Shown here piece after piece: positions 35,011 through 47,570 of a DNA stretch of 64,000 bases. How positions within the stretch are numbered: the first letter of the stretch is position 1; every line of letters starts with the position of its first letter. The DNA is from Trichosphaerium sp. ATCC 40318. Lineage: Eukaryota > Discosea > Flabellinia > Trichosidae. A program made the position numbers and the translations under genes. The DNA lies in contig JALMLS010000416.1 of NCBI GenBank assembly GCA_038496445.1, forward strand, positions 1-64,000, given 5' to 3'. The notes beneath the pieces were generated by a model. That model worked only from the letters and a program-made list of their open reading frames with translations, made no database searches and was not told the origin of the DNA.

Positions 35011-37917
35011 TTAGAAGAACGCAAGTAGCAACCCAAAGAAGAACACCAGACCAAGGTTGGCTACAAAGATGATGTAAGTTTACAGTATCTGAAAAACTAG
35101 TATTTGTACCAAGAGACACTGCATGAGAATTTTGGCCTCTTAAAGCTGTATCTTCGGAGGTTACGCCTGAAACAAAACATAAGAAAAAAAAAGGAACAGG
35201 TGACATGTTTACCAAAGAGAGAAAAGCATAAATCAGCTCCCGGTGCGTCGTAGCAGTTGTTTCCATCTGTCCATGATCTGCAAGTATTTTTCTTGCCCAA
35301 AAATATGTTTTGAGTGTCTTGCCATTGGAACTTGAATCCATTTGAAGTAGAGCTCTCTCTCCAAAAGAATTGGTTGCCTTCGTTTCCATACGATACAAAA
35401 GGAAGAACGTGAACCCAATAGCGCCCTAACATTGTAAGAACATAGAAAAAATCCCTTGGCTGTTTTCTGGGTGGTTTGTTTGGATTTGTTGAAGTATCAC
35501 GTGCCTGGGGTTAGAACACAATCATCTTCAGGTAGGAATAGAGACATTACATCATCAGTATCAGGAGCAAGAATTTGTGCATTATCTTCTCTACAAACGA
35601 CTGTTCCAGGTTTACCTGAAAATTGAAATGTCAGCTAATGTTAGGGTATGCTGAGAGGCTTTTTCTGTTCTGTACCTCTGTTGTTATTGTATATAAGCAC
35701 AGAAACACTATCGATATCAATATTTGAGTTTTGTGGCTCAAAGCGACCTTCGACTGTAACAATTTTGATTCTCCATTTAATATCTATTCTCAGTTTTAGT
35801 ATTGTATGTCACGTGATTTGTTGGAATTACCATTTGGAACTACAAAATCATCAGAGGCGTCGCCACCACCATTAAAGTCAGGAAAGTATTGTGCAGGGAA
35901 TCTATTCGTCAAGCAACTTTGGCGTTGATCAAAAAGAACATGTGGAGCCACCTAAAGATTTTATCAATTGACATCCTATTACCTAAACAATTCGTACTGG
36001 AGTAGGTGCATCAGTTGGTGGAACAGGAGGCCTTCCTGTTGAAGGAGTAGGTGTGGCAGTTGCTTCAGTTGGAGCGGCGGTTGGAGGCGGAGGCGGAGGA
36101 GGAGTTGCCTAGAGAGGTGTTGTGTTAACACTTAAACAGACGCATCAACAACTTACACCACCAGTTGTAAACGCCAAGTTAGCACAAGACTCGGAATCTT
36201 CAATGTGCGCTCGAATAACTTGATTTACACGTTCACTCCTATGTATTGTATTTAGGACCCAACGATTAAACAAACAACAACGTACTGGAATCCATGTTTT
36301 CCTACTTCTCCCATGACTAATGCAAGTTGGCAGTAGGACCAACAAGGTGACTTGTTGAGAGGTCCTGAGCCAATAACACAGTAACTCATACAAACACCTA
36401 CAAATAAATGTTCACCTCACTGTACTCACAAGATTAGACGCACCTGCATCTGGAGGTACTGGACCATAGTTTCCGCAATTATCTATAACAGGAGAAAACT
36501 GTTTGGTGTCATGAGTATGTTGAGCTCCTAACAAATGACCAACCTAGCAGTATTAGAATAAACACCATACATAAAAAGAAATATTCAATTCAAAAAAAAT
36601 ATCATTTATCATACTTCGTGGGCGATAATGTATGGATCATGAATAGCGTCAAACTCGTCTGTACCGTATGTACCAGAAATACCAGCTTCACAGAACCTGA
36701 ATTGATCACATAGGCCACCTAAACAAATAAGAAATTGGCGTCAAGCAGAGAATGCTTACCAACTCTTTGAGCAAATCCACCAGCTCTTCCACCTCTGAGT
36801 GCAACGCCAAAATTGAACTCGAGATTTGGGAAGTTACGTTCGATATATCCTTTCATAGACGAAGAACTTCCTGCGCCAAAAGAACTTATTCCGAGTTGAA
36901 CAACATCAATTGTTGCAAAGAAATCTCGTTCATACATAGCAGATACCTAAAAATAGAAATTAAAAAAGAAACCTTCCAGCACGTGCTGTGTTTGATGATA
37001 TTAAAAGAAGCGGTGAAAAAACTCAACCTGCTTGTTATTTGCTTTTCGCGTACCACACCAATAATGGTCATCATGTAATCACGTGCTTCGGCATCGCTAT
37101 TAAATTCGTTTCTGAATCTACTATCAGTTTCAAATGCGCCTTTCAGGGAATATGTCTTTCCGTTGGTTGTTGACAACCCGTTACTCTCTACAGCACGCTT
37201 TCCAGTAGGATGAAAACGAGTCAAATCAGGTTCAGGGATATCAGAATGATGATCGGTAGAGCAAGAGTGGTCAACGACTTCATCGTGAACATTTCCTTTT
37301 AGCTCCCCCAATTCAAGAGTATCTGTAAATTGCACATGGTGATGGTCTCCGTTAGACCAATGCACCATGCCCTTAAAAAGGGCTCCAGCGTTAACAGTGA
37401 CTACCTGCCAAAAAACATCAATACATGAAAAGCAATTGTTAAGTGAAGTGACAAATTATCTCCTAAAAAACCCATACCACTATACTTTTTTGGTCATTCG
37501 AAACGTGGCCTGTATACACCGTAGCCTGAGGACCTAGATCACTGGCTTCTTTTCCCTTAACATAAACTAGAAACTAGTAAGCTAGCGAAACTAAGATTCA
37601 CAATACCGCGGGGTGTTGACATATGTTTCTTCAAAACAAACTGTAAATCTGGCTCATTTTCATCGTGGTGACGAACACCATACACGTTGAAAGCAATACT
37701 AATTTACATTAAAATTGGTACCCCAGATTTTACCACAAAGGAGAGCTACGCCCAAGAAAGGCTGAAATACGTACCCTGCTTCTACTGAACGTTTGTTGCT
37801 ATGAGATCCAAGAATGAAATCTTTAGCATGGATACGCAAGAGACCAGGATTGGAAGAAGCTGATACAACATATGCTAAGAATACAATCCATAGAAGGTAC
37901 TGCTGAACGCGAACCAT
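35011..37917 (-). CDS. secreted metzincin (M12B/ADAM-like) metalloprotease, GPI-type tail
   Basis: The start MVRVQQYLLWIVFLAYVVSA is a signal peptide. A long pro-region follows (about 36900-37870). The zinc site is DPYIIAHE joined across an intron to VGHLLGAQHTHD, giving HExxHxxGxxH. A following C-M-S-Y-C serves as the Met-turn. The helix SERVNQVIRAHIEDSESCAN closes the catalytic part. A Pro/Thr/Ala stalk (about 36000-36110) links to a C-terminal Cys-containing region with CRSWTDGNNCYDAPGADLC. If GTACAA near 35103 splices to TAG near 35055, the protein ends ANLGLVFFFGLLLAFF-stop, a hydrophobic GPI-like signal. It should cleave proteins at the cell surface. Leishmanolysin is the main alternative but has a longer HExxH spacing. 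Confidence 0.75.
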
Positions 37918-39542
37918 GGTTATCGCTGGGTCAGATAATAGTAAATATAACAACTTTAGTAGTATCAAGTGTGAACCTTCCAGGGCCACCCTGGGAAAAT
38001 CTACCAACTCGTTTCCCTTTTTGAAATAGCACCTTGTACATGTAGACAAGAACCTCAGATAGCGATATGTATGTACAAAGAGCTCAGTTCACAAACATAC
38101 TACAAAACTCGGAAGTACAACTGATATGGGCATCTGGAAGAAATAGCTTCGCTGGTTGTTTGCTGTACCTCTGCTTAGTAGTAGGAGAATGGTTTTTGGG
38201 TATTGTATCCCACATGTGATGCCGCTAGTTATGTTAGCTCAGCAGCATTCATTCAAATTTGCAAATACAAACAAAAAGGACATGCAAGCACGTGCCAACG
38301 TGAAGTATTTTAAAATGAAACGTTTTGGTGCACGCTGTCATATTTCACAACATACCGATACCCCTTATCAAAACAAATATTAGCAACACCATTAAACCCC
38401 TCACAATTTCGAATGCGACAACTAGTTGATAATCGCTAGCCACATCGCAAGTTTGCCCAAAAAAGACATGTGATTTACACGGCTAGTTCATGCTGTATTG
38501 CCACGGACGTGCTGTGCCGAAATAAGAGGGAAAATAAAAACTGCACGCAGAGGACAACGTTTTTGACGTTGTATAACGAATGTCACGCCAAACGACGCTG
38601 ACCTTTAACTACAATAAAGGTTTATACGTCAGTCACGTGCGGTACGTTTTTTTGGCTGGATTCTATCATATTTTGGTATTCTGGCTATACTCGCTGTAAA
38701 GAAAACTGGTATTGTTATGGCGTGCTAGGTGAAGGCATTCTTTTGATTAGGTATAAAGACTAACGGCTCTATCGCCAGTTGAAAGTGGCTACATAATTGT
38801 TACGAAGCCACACAAAAAGGATATTGTGAACAAAAAAAAACGGGTAGTTATTTTTAGGATTGCCAATCGGACTGAGTGACGTTCTTAGCGCTCCTATTAT
38901 TTTAAGTTTAATTTATCTTCTTTTGATTTGGTTGCCCTATGTTTCCCATACTTTTTTAGTCGTTGGTATACATCAAATCGGTTCATTGCCATGTGCTTTG
39001 ATTAACTGAGCACTTCGCCTTTGAAACTTTGTTGTTTAAATCTACAAATGAGATAATCGTATCACATCGTCATAGTGTTGACAAAAGATGATATAAACGT
39101 TGTATAGGTAATGGATGAACTTGATATTTAAGAGTCTTTTTGAACGCTCATGAGAAATGAACATTTATTCTTTTAGTGCGCTAAATACCTCGAACACTGA
39201 CATTTATCTACATGTTGTTACATCATATAGGCAATATCCAATTGAAAACATTAAAAAAAAATGCTTCATTTTTATTCACGAGCGTGTACACCACAGCGTA
39301 TATTTGCTTTCAATCAAGCGTGCTCTGATAGTTTTATGAGGTAACGATTTAGGTAAAAAGTTATAACTCAACAATAGTTTTTGGAAAGTTTACATAGCAA
39401 AGAACTCTTCCGATTTTTCATTGGACAATTACATGGATACGTATGTAGCTTTGTTCTACTACAGCATAAAAATTAGTTATGAAAGGGAGATTGGTGAACT
39501 GTAACTACGCCAGGTATACTCCCCTTTGTTAATTGAACCCCA
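37918..39542. other. gene-poor stretch
   Basis: About 1.6 kb upstream of the protease has no ORF that I consider coding; the few frames of 60-75 codons look random. CACGTG sites lie near 38290 and 38634. It includes the protease promoter. Confidence 0.5.
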
Positions 39543-39960
39543 TTACTTCTTCTCCTTTCCAAAAGTGACGGTTTGAACAATGATGTTGGGATCTTTAACC
39601 TTCAAGGTTTTAAGCGGAGGGATTTGCTAGCCAGTCAGTGTGATTGCGTCTCTGATTGTAAGGGCATCATGATATAGGTGGTACTGGTCAAACAATTGAG
39701 TTCTACCTCAGCATCGTACTATGATCTGATGGAGGGTCCGAAAGTTTAAGCAACCACCAAAGCTTTGGTTGAAATTGGCTACGAACAACTCATTTTTTAA
39801 AACGTGGTGATCGTACTATCACCTATGTTTCAGCACCACGTGTTTCAGTACAGAAGCGCTACAGGTTGCAACGTTCTGACAGCAAGCATTCTTAGGCTTG
39901 GTGAAGTGTTTGGCAAAAATAGGCCTACGTAGAACCTGTAACATCCAGGGCATCTCTACA
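39543..39960 (-). pseudogene. decayed coding remnant, product not recognised
   Basis: Reading the minus strand, a frame gives QLFDQYHLYHDALTIRDAIT, a TAG stop, then QIPPLKTLKVKDPNIIVQTV and TFGKEKK-stop. This has the look of a true protein C-terminus, with an in-frame stop in the middle. A frame change lies just upstream near 39700, and further coding-like pieces (PWMLQVLRRPIFAKHFTKPK near 39850-39950) fall in other frames. The higher GC here than in neighbouring spacers also fits former coding. TAG could instead be an intron acceptor, so a working gene is not excluded. I could not assign the protein. Confidence 0.4.
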
Positions 39961-40537
39961 ACTTTCAACACTATCAAGTTCGCTATGAATTAACCTCGGT
40001 CCGGTATCCCATCTGCCTTTTTTTAGGTAGTTCTTTGGTACTTCCACTATCTTTAGGTAGCACAAAACAAAAAAACACAAGGGAACCACCAACGTCACAC
40101 ACGAAGTTTATCAAATTTTTTTTGTGCAACACAGCAAAAGAAATAGGGTTACCATCCAACTAGTTTTACCACTGAGTTGACTCCTTGAATATAGTGTTCA
40201 CAAAGCGTTTTGTTTTGGTTTAATTCCGCTTTTTGTGACAACGGTTTTAATTGGTAACAAGGTTGAAACTACGCATGGAAAGATACACAGAGGTCGTTGC
40301 AACTGTTTTTCGTATTAGAGTGATGACTCGACAGCGCGCTAACTCGTGAAAATTACTAATAATCTTCTCTGAAGTTGTAAGCTAGTACTAAGTGGGTGTT
40401 TACGCGGTGATATACAACCTCAATACGTTTAACTAATAATAAACGAGTTGCCTAATTTACACTTTTCTCCACTCTACAAAAACCGAGAAAAATGCAATAA
40501 CGAGCCTATAGCTTGTTCTGGTTACAATATATAAACC
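39961..40537. other. gene-poor stretch
   Basis: AT-rich sequence without a supportable ORF; a few coding-like codons near 40000 may belong to the remnant to its left. Confidence 0.4.
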
Positions 40538-40561
40538 TACTACTCAAATATTTGAGTAGTA
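40538..40561. repeat. perfect 24-base palindrome
   Basis: Bases TACTACTCAAAT and ATTTGAGTAGTA are exact reverse complements with no spacer. It lies just before the ATG at 40565. It could be an operator-like site, a cruciform or a transcript hairpin; the role is unknown. Confidence 0.7.
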
Positions 40562-40564
40562 ATT

Positions 40565-41021
40565 ATGTGTCACACAGAAGAAATTAGGCTTCTTCGAATG
40601 AAAATTCAGGAATTTATAAAGTTTATTCAAATATGTTCCCAGAATGACTGTGACATTATTCTAAACCAATCACAACAGTTGCACCTCAAGAAGATACTAC
40701 TATAAAACAAAATGAACAGAGATACAAAGCAATACACTCTTCTAAAACAAACTTACAACAACAAATCTGCCGATAGCCGTTATTGTGCTCTAGAACCACG
40801 TACAGGATTAAAAAACAACCAAAGAACACGTCAGCATGTTACAACAACACAGAAACCATCAATAAAATCTCAAAGACGAGTTGCATCCCGCCGAAGAGGT
40901 GTACGGTCTACCATAGCGCTCTCTTGCTACACAGCTACAATTGGACAGTTTTTCCGGTCTAGCTGATAAGAGCAAAGAAATATCAAAAGAAAAAAATTTC
41001 AACGGAAAGAAAAAACTGTAA
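40565..41021 (+). CDS. possible small multi-exon gene, unknown
   Basis: The ATG at 40565 opens MCHTEEIRLLRMKIQEFIKF, a helical segment. One plausible splice (GTTCCC near 40635 to CAG near 40679) continues with APQEDTTIKQNEQRYKAIHS. A last exon after a CACAG acceptor near 40934 gives LQLDSFSGLADKSKEISKEK and a basic end. The middle joins are unresolved and no family is recognised. Treat as a weak model. Confidence 0.25.
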
Positions 41022-41170
41022 AATAAAATTGTATTCTATCAATAAGCTCTTTTTGTTTATTTCGCCCTTAGAGGATACAAATTATTGTTGAGTAAACCGT
41101 CACATCAATAACGCGCGAAACGATTCGAACTTTTTTTTTTGATTTCTGAACTGCTAGTCTCTGCACCGAG

Positions 41171-41597
41171 TTATTCGTCATTAGAATCGTATGGTGTTTC
41201 TTCTTGTTCTACTGCTGCTATAGCAGGTTCTGGCTCTGCAGGAGCTGGTCCTTGTTCGCTTTCACGTCTAATGTTTTCGCACTCATCTAACCATTCGTGG
41301 TAAACATCAACAGGCGCCGTTAGTGCTAGGAAACGTTAAATACCGTTTGAAAAACAAATAACGCCAAACCTGTAATTTCTGTTGCATAATCTACACTACA
41401 CACGCGACAGCTCAACGTAGCAACGCCATCCATCCTTTTGCTACATTTTTGTTACAAAATTGCGTAATAAACAGTCAAGCGCACATTTGAACAGTAACAG
41501 AGCTCTCGTGACCACAGAAAGGGCAATTAAAAGCCTTTGGAAGTTTATTATCCTTTCTTACTGTGATAACCTTCCTACGTGTCTTCCTTTTACCCAT
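41171..41597 (-). CDS. ELOF1: transcription elongation factor ELOF1 (Elf1)
   Basis: Three exons give MGKRKTRRKVITVRKDNKLP, KAFNCPFCGHESSVTVQ, then GVATLSCRVCSVDYATEITA and LTAPVDVYHEWLDECENI. The zinc ligands CPFC and CRVC and the closing W-x-D-E-C-E match Elf1 exactly. This small protein rides on RNA polymerase II during elongation and in repair of transcribed DNA. A Pro/Glu/Ala-rich acidic tail ends YDSNDE. Introns lie at about 41440-41484 (GTGCGC...TAG) and 41331-41366 (GTTTGG...TAG). Confidence 0.95.
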
Positions 41598-41782
41598 GTG
41601 TGCGCCAAAGAATTTGCTAAGCCAATCTCATACAAAAAAACGAATTGACACTTTTCTCCGATTAAAAATCGCCCAAAAAACGTGTCTAACAGCTCAATAG
41701 GTAATCTTTTACTCACTTTATACACACAAAAGACGTTCATTGTACAAGAAGAATTTTTCGCGGCCAAAACAAAGTCAAGTCT

Positions 41783-43244
41783 TTAGATGATATCTGCTTC
41801 TTCGTCTTCTTCGTCTTCTTCCTCTTCTTTAACATCTTCTGCTTCTTCATTTTCTCTTTCTTCTGCTTCAACTTCAGCCATCAACTTCTTCAGGGCGTCT
41901 ACCTTTGGTAGAGCTCTGATGTACATGATTTTTTGATGACGTCGTTTTTCAAATCGAATACCTGTCAAAGTGGCGATATCCGTAAGTCTAAGAAAATTAG
42001 TTTTTTGAGCAAGCTACAATTTGGCACTGTTGCCGTTCAAAAATGTTTGGTTTCTTGAAGTAGGTACCTTTCTACAAAGTTTCTAAGGAGCTGTTCACCG
42101 ATTTTCTCATCAAACTCTTCTGAAACTTTAAAAATAAGGGCACAGTTGACTTTGTACAACTTCATAATTAACTTCCTAGCCTAAAAGAAAAGGTTTAATT
42201 AACCCTTTTTAAATTATCTTTTTTTTGAAATAAAGAGTTCTGTCTCAGGCTTGCGTTCTTCCTAACTCACCTTCATTACTTTTACTTGTACATCATGTTC
42301 AGCTATTCTATCACTAAGTTGGATCTCCTTAATCTAGGCAAACTGTCAGTGTTAAACCGTTTGGAATCGATCACCAAATTTTTTTTTGAAGTAGTAGATG
42401 ACCAGTTAACTGTTCTTACCTTTGATCGGAATCCATCAGGTCCCCATACACCTTCTCTTAGTTTACCATTCAAGAGGGCGTCTTTCTTTTTATTCATCTC
42501 TTGTTTGGTAAGAGGCACGTGATCATAGAACCTAACAACACCAGGAGCTCCAGTTTCTAGGTCCTACAAGAAAAGAAATGTCAGCAAAAAAAAACCCCCA
42601 AAAACATGTGTTTGGACGGAAAGCAACCCCTAACAATGAGGATCAACCACGTATTCTACTTACTGCTGATGCCATTCTCATGACCTCCAATTCATCTCTT
42701 TGTGCAACTGCAAGGACCTCACTAAGGACAAAAAGTCCTTCTTCTTTTTTCCCTTCCAAGGAAATGACCAAAACCTTCTCATCCAAGTTTTTTGTTTGAA
42801 GAGTTAGACGCCCAGGATGATTTTTTATGCGCTCTTCTTCCGCTAAATCTTCTTCCTACGTTATTTGTAAGTGATTTAACGTCAAAGAGTGGCCTTTTTA
42901 GCCAAATTGAGTCGTACGTCAATATAGCGCATATCGACATTGGATATTGGTGGTTTACGTCTAGGTTTGCGACTGTGTTGCTTTTTCTTTTTTGCTCCTT
43001 GCCCTGGCCTTCGGAGAGTACGAACATGAGCCAGTGTTGTATAAACAGCCATTGCTGAACAAACCGTTGTGTTTGTTTTCAAATGACATTGTGCCAATAA
43101 CTGATAGGTATGCGCTTGCAATCGAGTGTTTCCTGGGTTACGCACAGATAGAGGTTTGAATTGCTGCGGTTTTATGTATTGTGGTGTTCTGTATGAGCTT
43201 CTTGTAACATATCTAGCTCGCAGAAGCGTGCTTGATACCCTCAT
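41783..43244 (-). CDS. mitochondrial translation initiation factor IF-3
   Basis: The start MRVSSTLLRARYVTRSSYRT is a basic, acid-free mitochondrial presequence. After a GTACGA intron the N-domain reads EKVLVISLEGKKEEGLFVLS and EVLAVAQRDELEVMRMAS. The C-domain is IKEIQLSDRIAEHDVQVKVM, then RKLIMKLYKVNCALIFKVSE, GEQLLRNFVERLTDIATLTG, and IMYIRALPK. This matches IF-3 in order: KEI...EHD, the linker helix, and the final strand ending A-L-P-K. IF-3 keeps the small ribosomal subunit free for initiation in mitochondria. A very acidic C-terminal tail of about 35 residues (EEEEDEEDEEADII) is an addition. The insert between the two domains (GAPGVVRFYDHVPLTKQEMN) is unusual. Confidence 0.85.
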
Positions 43245-43320
43245 TGTTGTAAATGTGACTTTTTTTGAATTCAACGGCAAAAGGCTTTTTTTTCAATTGC
43301 TACGTTGACGTTTTGTCAAG

Positions 43321-46300
43321 ATGTTGGGCGTGTCTAACAGACTCCCAGGATCTAGTTTACGCCCTACTGTTGAACAGAGATCACTAAACTTGTTTACACA
43401 AAAACCAATAGCTGAAATAAAGCAAATAGCACTAAAAACGAGGTAAGTACTTGTGAGAAGCTAAATGTGACGATTTTTGTAGATATGAGATTGATATTAA
43501 GAAACAAGAGCTTCACCAGCTAATAGGGTACATAATTCGGATACACGCAAAAGCTGACGCCCGTAGGGAGCGCTATAGGGATTTGCTGTCAAGCGCTGAC
43601 TCTATCATCGAAATGCACTCTGCAAAGGATACCTTGGCGCTAAAGCTTAATAAAGTAGCTACAACAGCTCAACGTATACCACAAAAAAAGCCAACAAACG
43701 AAACAGCCAGTGCTGGTACGCTTACTCGCTCAATATTGGAACGCTCAGACATCTAGCTTACCTTTAATAACTAGCAGCCAAATCCTTACGTTACCGTGTT
43801 GCCAAGCAAGTAAAAATCCTTGTGGATGCACCAAATACTGTACGTCACACGTACCAAGCATATTAATCGAGATTTAAAACATTGTATTTAAATGACAGTT
43901 GACATTTGACACATTGTTTTAGATATGGAAATGTATAAATGAGGATGATTTTTTCGGGGCAGCAAGAGAGTTTCTTATAGCTAGAGATATCAAAAAACAA
44001 CTACAATCATCGGAAGATTGTCGTAATTTATTAGTACACGCCACTCTTTTTGATAATACTGTATGCTTTGAACTAATTTTTTTTACTTAGTCAAAACTAC
44101 CTTTCTGTGAACACCGTTGGACATTAGTGAGTAGGTTTAACCCCAAAATTATACAAGGTATTGGATCTCACTTAGAGCGTAATGATTTGGGACCAGAGGT
44201 ACCAATAGCGCTTATATTTTGAACAAAAACCATTTGGCTAACTTTTTTTTTTTCACAGGATTATGCGTCGTCTTTGTGCGCTTATTTAGCCATGCAAGAC
44301 GCAACTAAACGCACTATCACATTTGCCTTTATTAAAGAATTTCTTCCGCGGCGTTTACAGGCGCTACAACGAATTTTACAACATGCTATAACTTGCAAAG
44401 CTGCGAATGGTACAATATTACTTTTGACCTTTTGTGACATTTCGATTAACATCTTTACACCACCCTGTCAAAAAATTCATTCTTGTATTTATTAATGAAA
44501 CGCTAATATCGTGTATATAGATATTGCAAAGGATCTTGTATCTTTTGCGTCTGTACTTCAAAAGACAATTAAACTTATCGGTGATATTTTTTTGATTGAT
44601 CCTGGAAATGACGCTCCGGAAGCGAAGTCCTTGATAGTTTCCTATATCGAAAAAGTGTCAAGTACTTTACCACGTACGCAATTGTTGTATACAAAACATT
44701 CACATGTAATGTCATCGCCAATAGTTATTTTCATTGTTTGGGTTTTTGTTAAATTCTTTATTTGTAGCTGGCACATTTGACCTTTCGACTTTGGATGTGC
44801 CTTCTGAATCTATAGCAAACATGAGCTCTCACTGGGTTGAAAAACAAGTTCTTGCGTTGATACCAAAGAACGTATTAGAAGCAGCAAAGACAGCACAAGA
44901 TTTATGTATGATTGAGAATGAACTCATCAAGCAAATCTCAACTGCTTTCCCTTTACCTAAACCTGCAACGAATGGCTCAAAATCATTCCCAAGTACGTAC
45001 ACATAAACACACATCACACATGTTGATTATTCCTCCATAGAGTATTTGATACCAAGTGTATCTCCTTGGGACTCTATCTGTAATAACGTGCTTAGACGTA
45101 AACTTGATCTGTGGGCATTATTTTTCCATGATAGATTTATTTCACGTGCAAAAGATGTAATAGTTCTTTCGTTCTCATCGTTGAGTATTGAAGATGTACG
45201 CAAGAACCAAAGTTCCTTAACTAGTGTTAGTATATGCTTATATACTCTTTAGGTGTTAACGTCTACACTTGACGTTGTTTGTGATCCAAAGAAGTTTAAT
45301 AAGGCTTCGTATGGTATGTTACTTTCTCACCAGAGCTCTGCTTACCTTTTCTCAATAGATGATAACGTTGGTGATTATATTTGGCAACCACTATCAGAGT
45401 TTGAGTTAAGCAGTGTTGTAGCAAGACGTCATAAAGCTTATGGTAGTACTCCTTATACAAGAAAGATAGGTACGTTTTGTTCTATGTTGTGGCTCCTTTT
45501 TCTGCGTTCTGTAAAACTAACACTTGAGTGAAATAGTTCAAAGTGTTGATGATCATCTTGCACGTATTATGGAGGATGTAGTGAAATTAATTAACGCTAA
45601 TGATAAGTATGCTGCGGCCACAAAGCAAAAGTACGTGAAGAGCATATAATTGGTATTAGTTGGCGCTAATATGAGTGTTTAATTAGAGATGTTGCTACAT
45701 TGACAACAGAGATACAAGAAGCTTGTATGAACGCGATTCTTAGACTATTTGATGGATTAGAAAAGAGAGTTAGAAGACATCAACGTCAGCATCTTGAAGC
45801 TAAGCGACAAGAGAAGTAAGAATACCTATATAAGTCTTCTTGTTACTAACTAGAGTGATAGACCTAGCAATGATATTCTTGCTGCTTTGTTCGTAGGAAG
45901 AAGTGCAGTTAACATCTGTCGACATGCTCAATCTCTTAAATCAATTTTGGAAGAGTTGCATACAAAGCAGAAGGCTGGAGGTATATCACAACAGTCAAAA
46001 TTGCTTTTACGTACACAAGAGTTATTACAGCGTATCAAGGCACCTTCAAAGGCTCAAGGTATTAGTTTTTTTCACGAAGGCTTTTGGGTAAAATACTAAC
46101 TGTGCTTTTTTTAGACACATATTTTTCGAAAGTTTCTCATCGTGGTAATGTTGTCATGGTACTAAGCCTTAAAATATGGATGGATAATTGTGTAATGATG
46201 CTTATTGATGATCTTAAATGTTCTCTAAATGATCATGCTCTTGCTGAGAATATAGTCAAATACAACTGGAGAGAAGTCAACATTAATAACGTACAGTCTT

Positions 46301-47570
46301 TATCATAATGTCCAATACGCTAACAATGTATCCAGGAAGGAGAAGGCGATGCTTCGAAGGATTATGTACCGTACCAACCTTCGCCACATATAATGGGTTG
46401 GATATTCAAAGTAGCAGAACGTATTCATTCTGTTGGAGGTCACACAATCGAAAGCAGTGTCATAAGGCATGTTATAAGATTTTTTTTTCTCAAAGTTTTC
46501 GCCTCGTTTTTCTTATAATTCTTCCTTTAGGTTCTTTGTTTATACTGTTGGAAACGTAATTATACTACTATATCATGATGTATTGTTTAATTAATATTAT
46601 TATTTTGTAGGCTTGTATGGAGACAATCTCTAGTTTTATTCAACAGCATTCGAAAAAACTTAAACCTCATAATGTTGTACAACTTTGGTTTGATATAAAA
46701 TATCTCTCCTTAGTATTTAGTGCTCATTCTGTAGATGGTTTGATGAAAGAGGTATTAGATTCTGAATCATCAGAAGAATCACCTTCATATGGTGATATTT
46801 TACAGTGGAAGATACAGACTGATAAACTACTTCGATTGGCAAAGTCAAAGGTACGGTGCTTCCTCTCATTTTTTTTTTTTTTTTTTTTTTAAAAATCATT
46901 TTACAGTTTTCGCAATTTGTTCAGTCCGTCGACAGCAAGCTTGCCTAAAAACTTATTTATTCAATTTTTGTACTCCTATTGAATTGTGTTATGGTTTTTT
47001 TGGTTAATAGTACGTTCTAGCTGGATCCAATTGAGATTGCTTTTTATGAACCTCATTTAAAGAAGAATACATTAAGATGCTACGAGAGAGCAAAGGTACT
47101 CTTTGGTATCCTTACATATGCCGATTCTAGTGATAGCACACTTAGCAATAATACATTGTACGTAATATAATCACATTAAAGAGGCGACCTAAACCCTTGG
47201 TCCTATTCGAAATGTCGAAGCCTCTTTTCAAGTTTTTTTTTTCTAAATATCTTTTTTTTCTTAGGAGCTCAGCGGATGAACCAAGTCATATTACCTTGGC
47301 ACTTGTGAAGCAAGTTGATAGATTTTCTTATTTACCTATTTCTTCACCTGAGGAAGCACCTATTGAACCACCAACAACAAGTACGCTACTTTTTTCCTGC
47401 TTTTTTTTGCACGTGCCTGACATGGTTTTTTTGTTGTTGTAGTGAGTCAAAAGCACAATGATTCTTCACAAAATAGCTACTCTACTCCTTCTAGTCCTTC
47501 TATGAGTTTCTGGGGACGTATTTCTCAAGGCTTGGGTTCATGGAAGCAAACAAAGGATCAACTGTACTGA
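43321..47570 (+). CDS. COG1: COG1, conserved oligomeric Golgi complex subunit 1
   Basis: The start is MLGVSNRLPGSSLRPTVEQR. Across three exons the N-terminus gives KPIAEIKQIALKTRYEIDIK, KQELHQLIGERYRDLLSSAD and SIIEMHSAKDTLALKLNKVA. This is the COG1/Vps51-type coiled-coil start (EI...R.EI..K..ELR.L.GERYRDLL..AD.I). Later exons are helical and end in FWGRISQGLGSWKQTKDQLY-stop, with LDLWALFFHDRFISRAKDVI in the middle as in COG1 C-terminal bundles. COG1 is a tether subunit for retrograde vesicles at the Golgi. It has more than fifteen short introns. The start lies 76 bases from the divergent IF-3 start. Confidence 0.85.
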
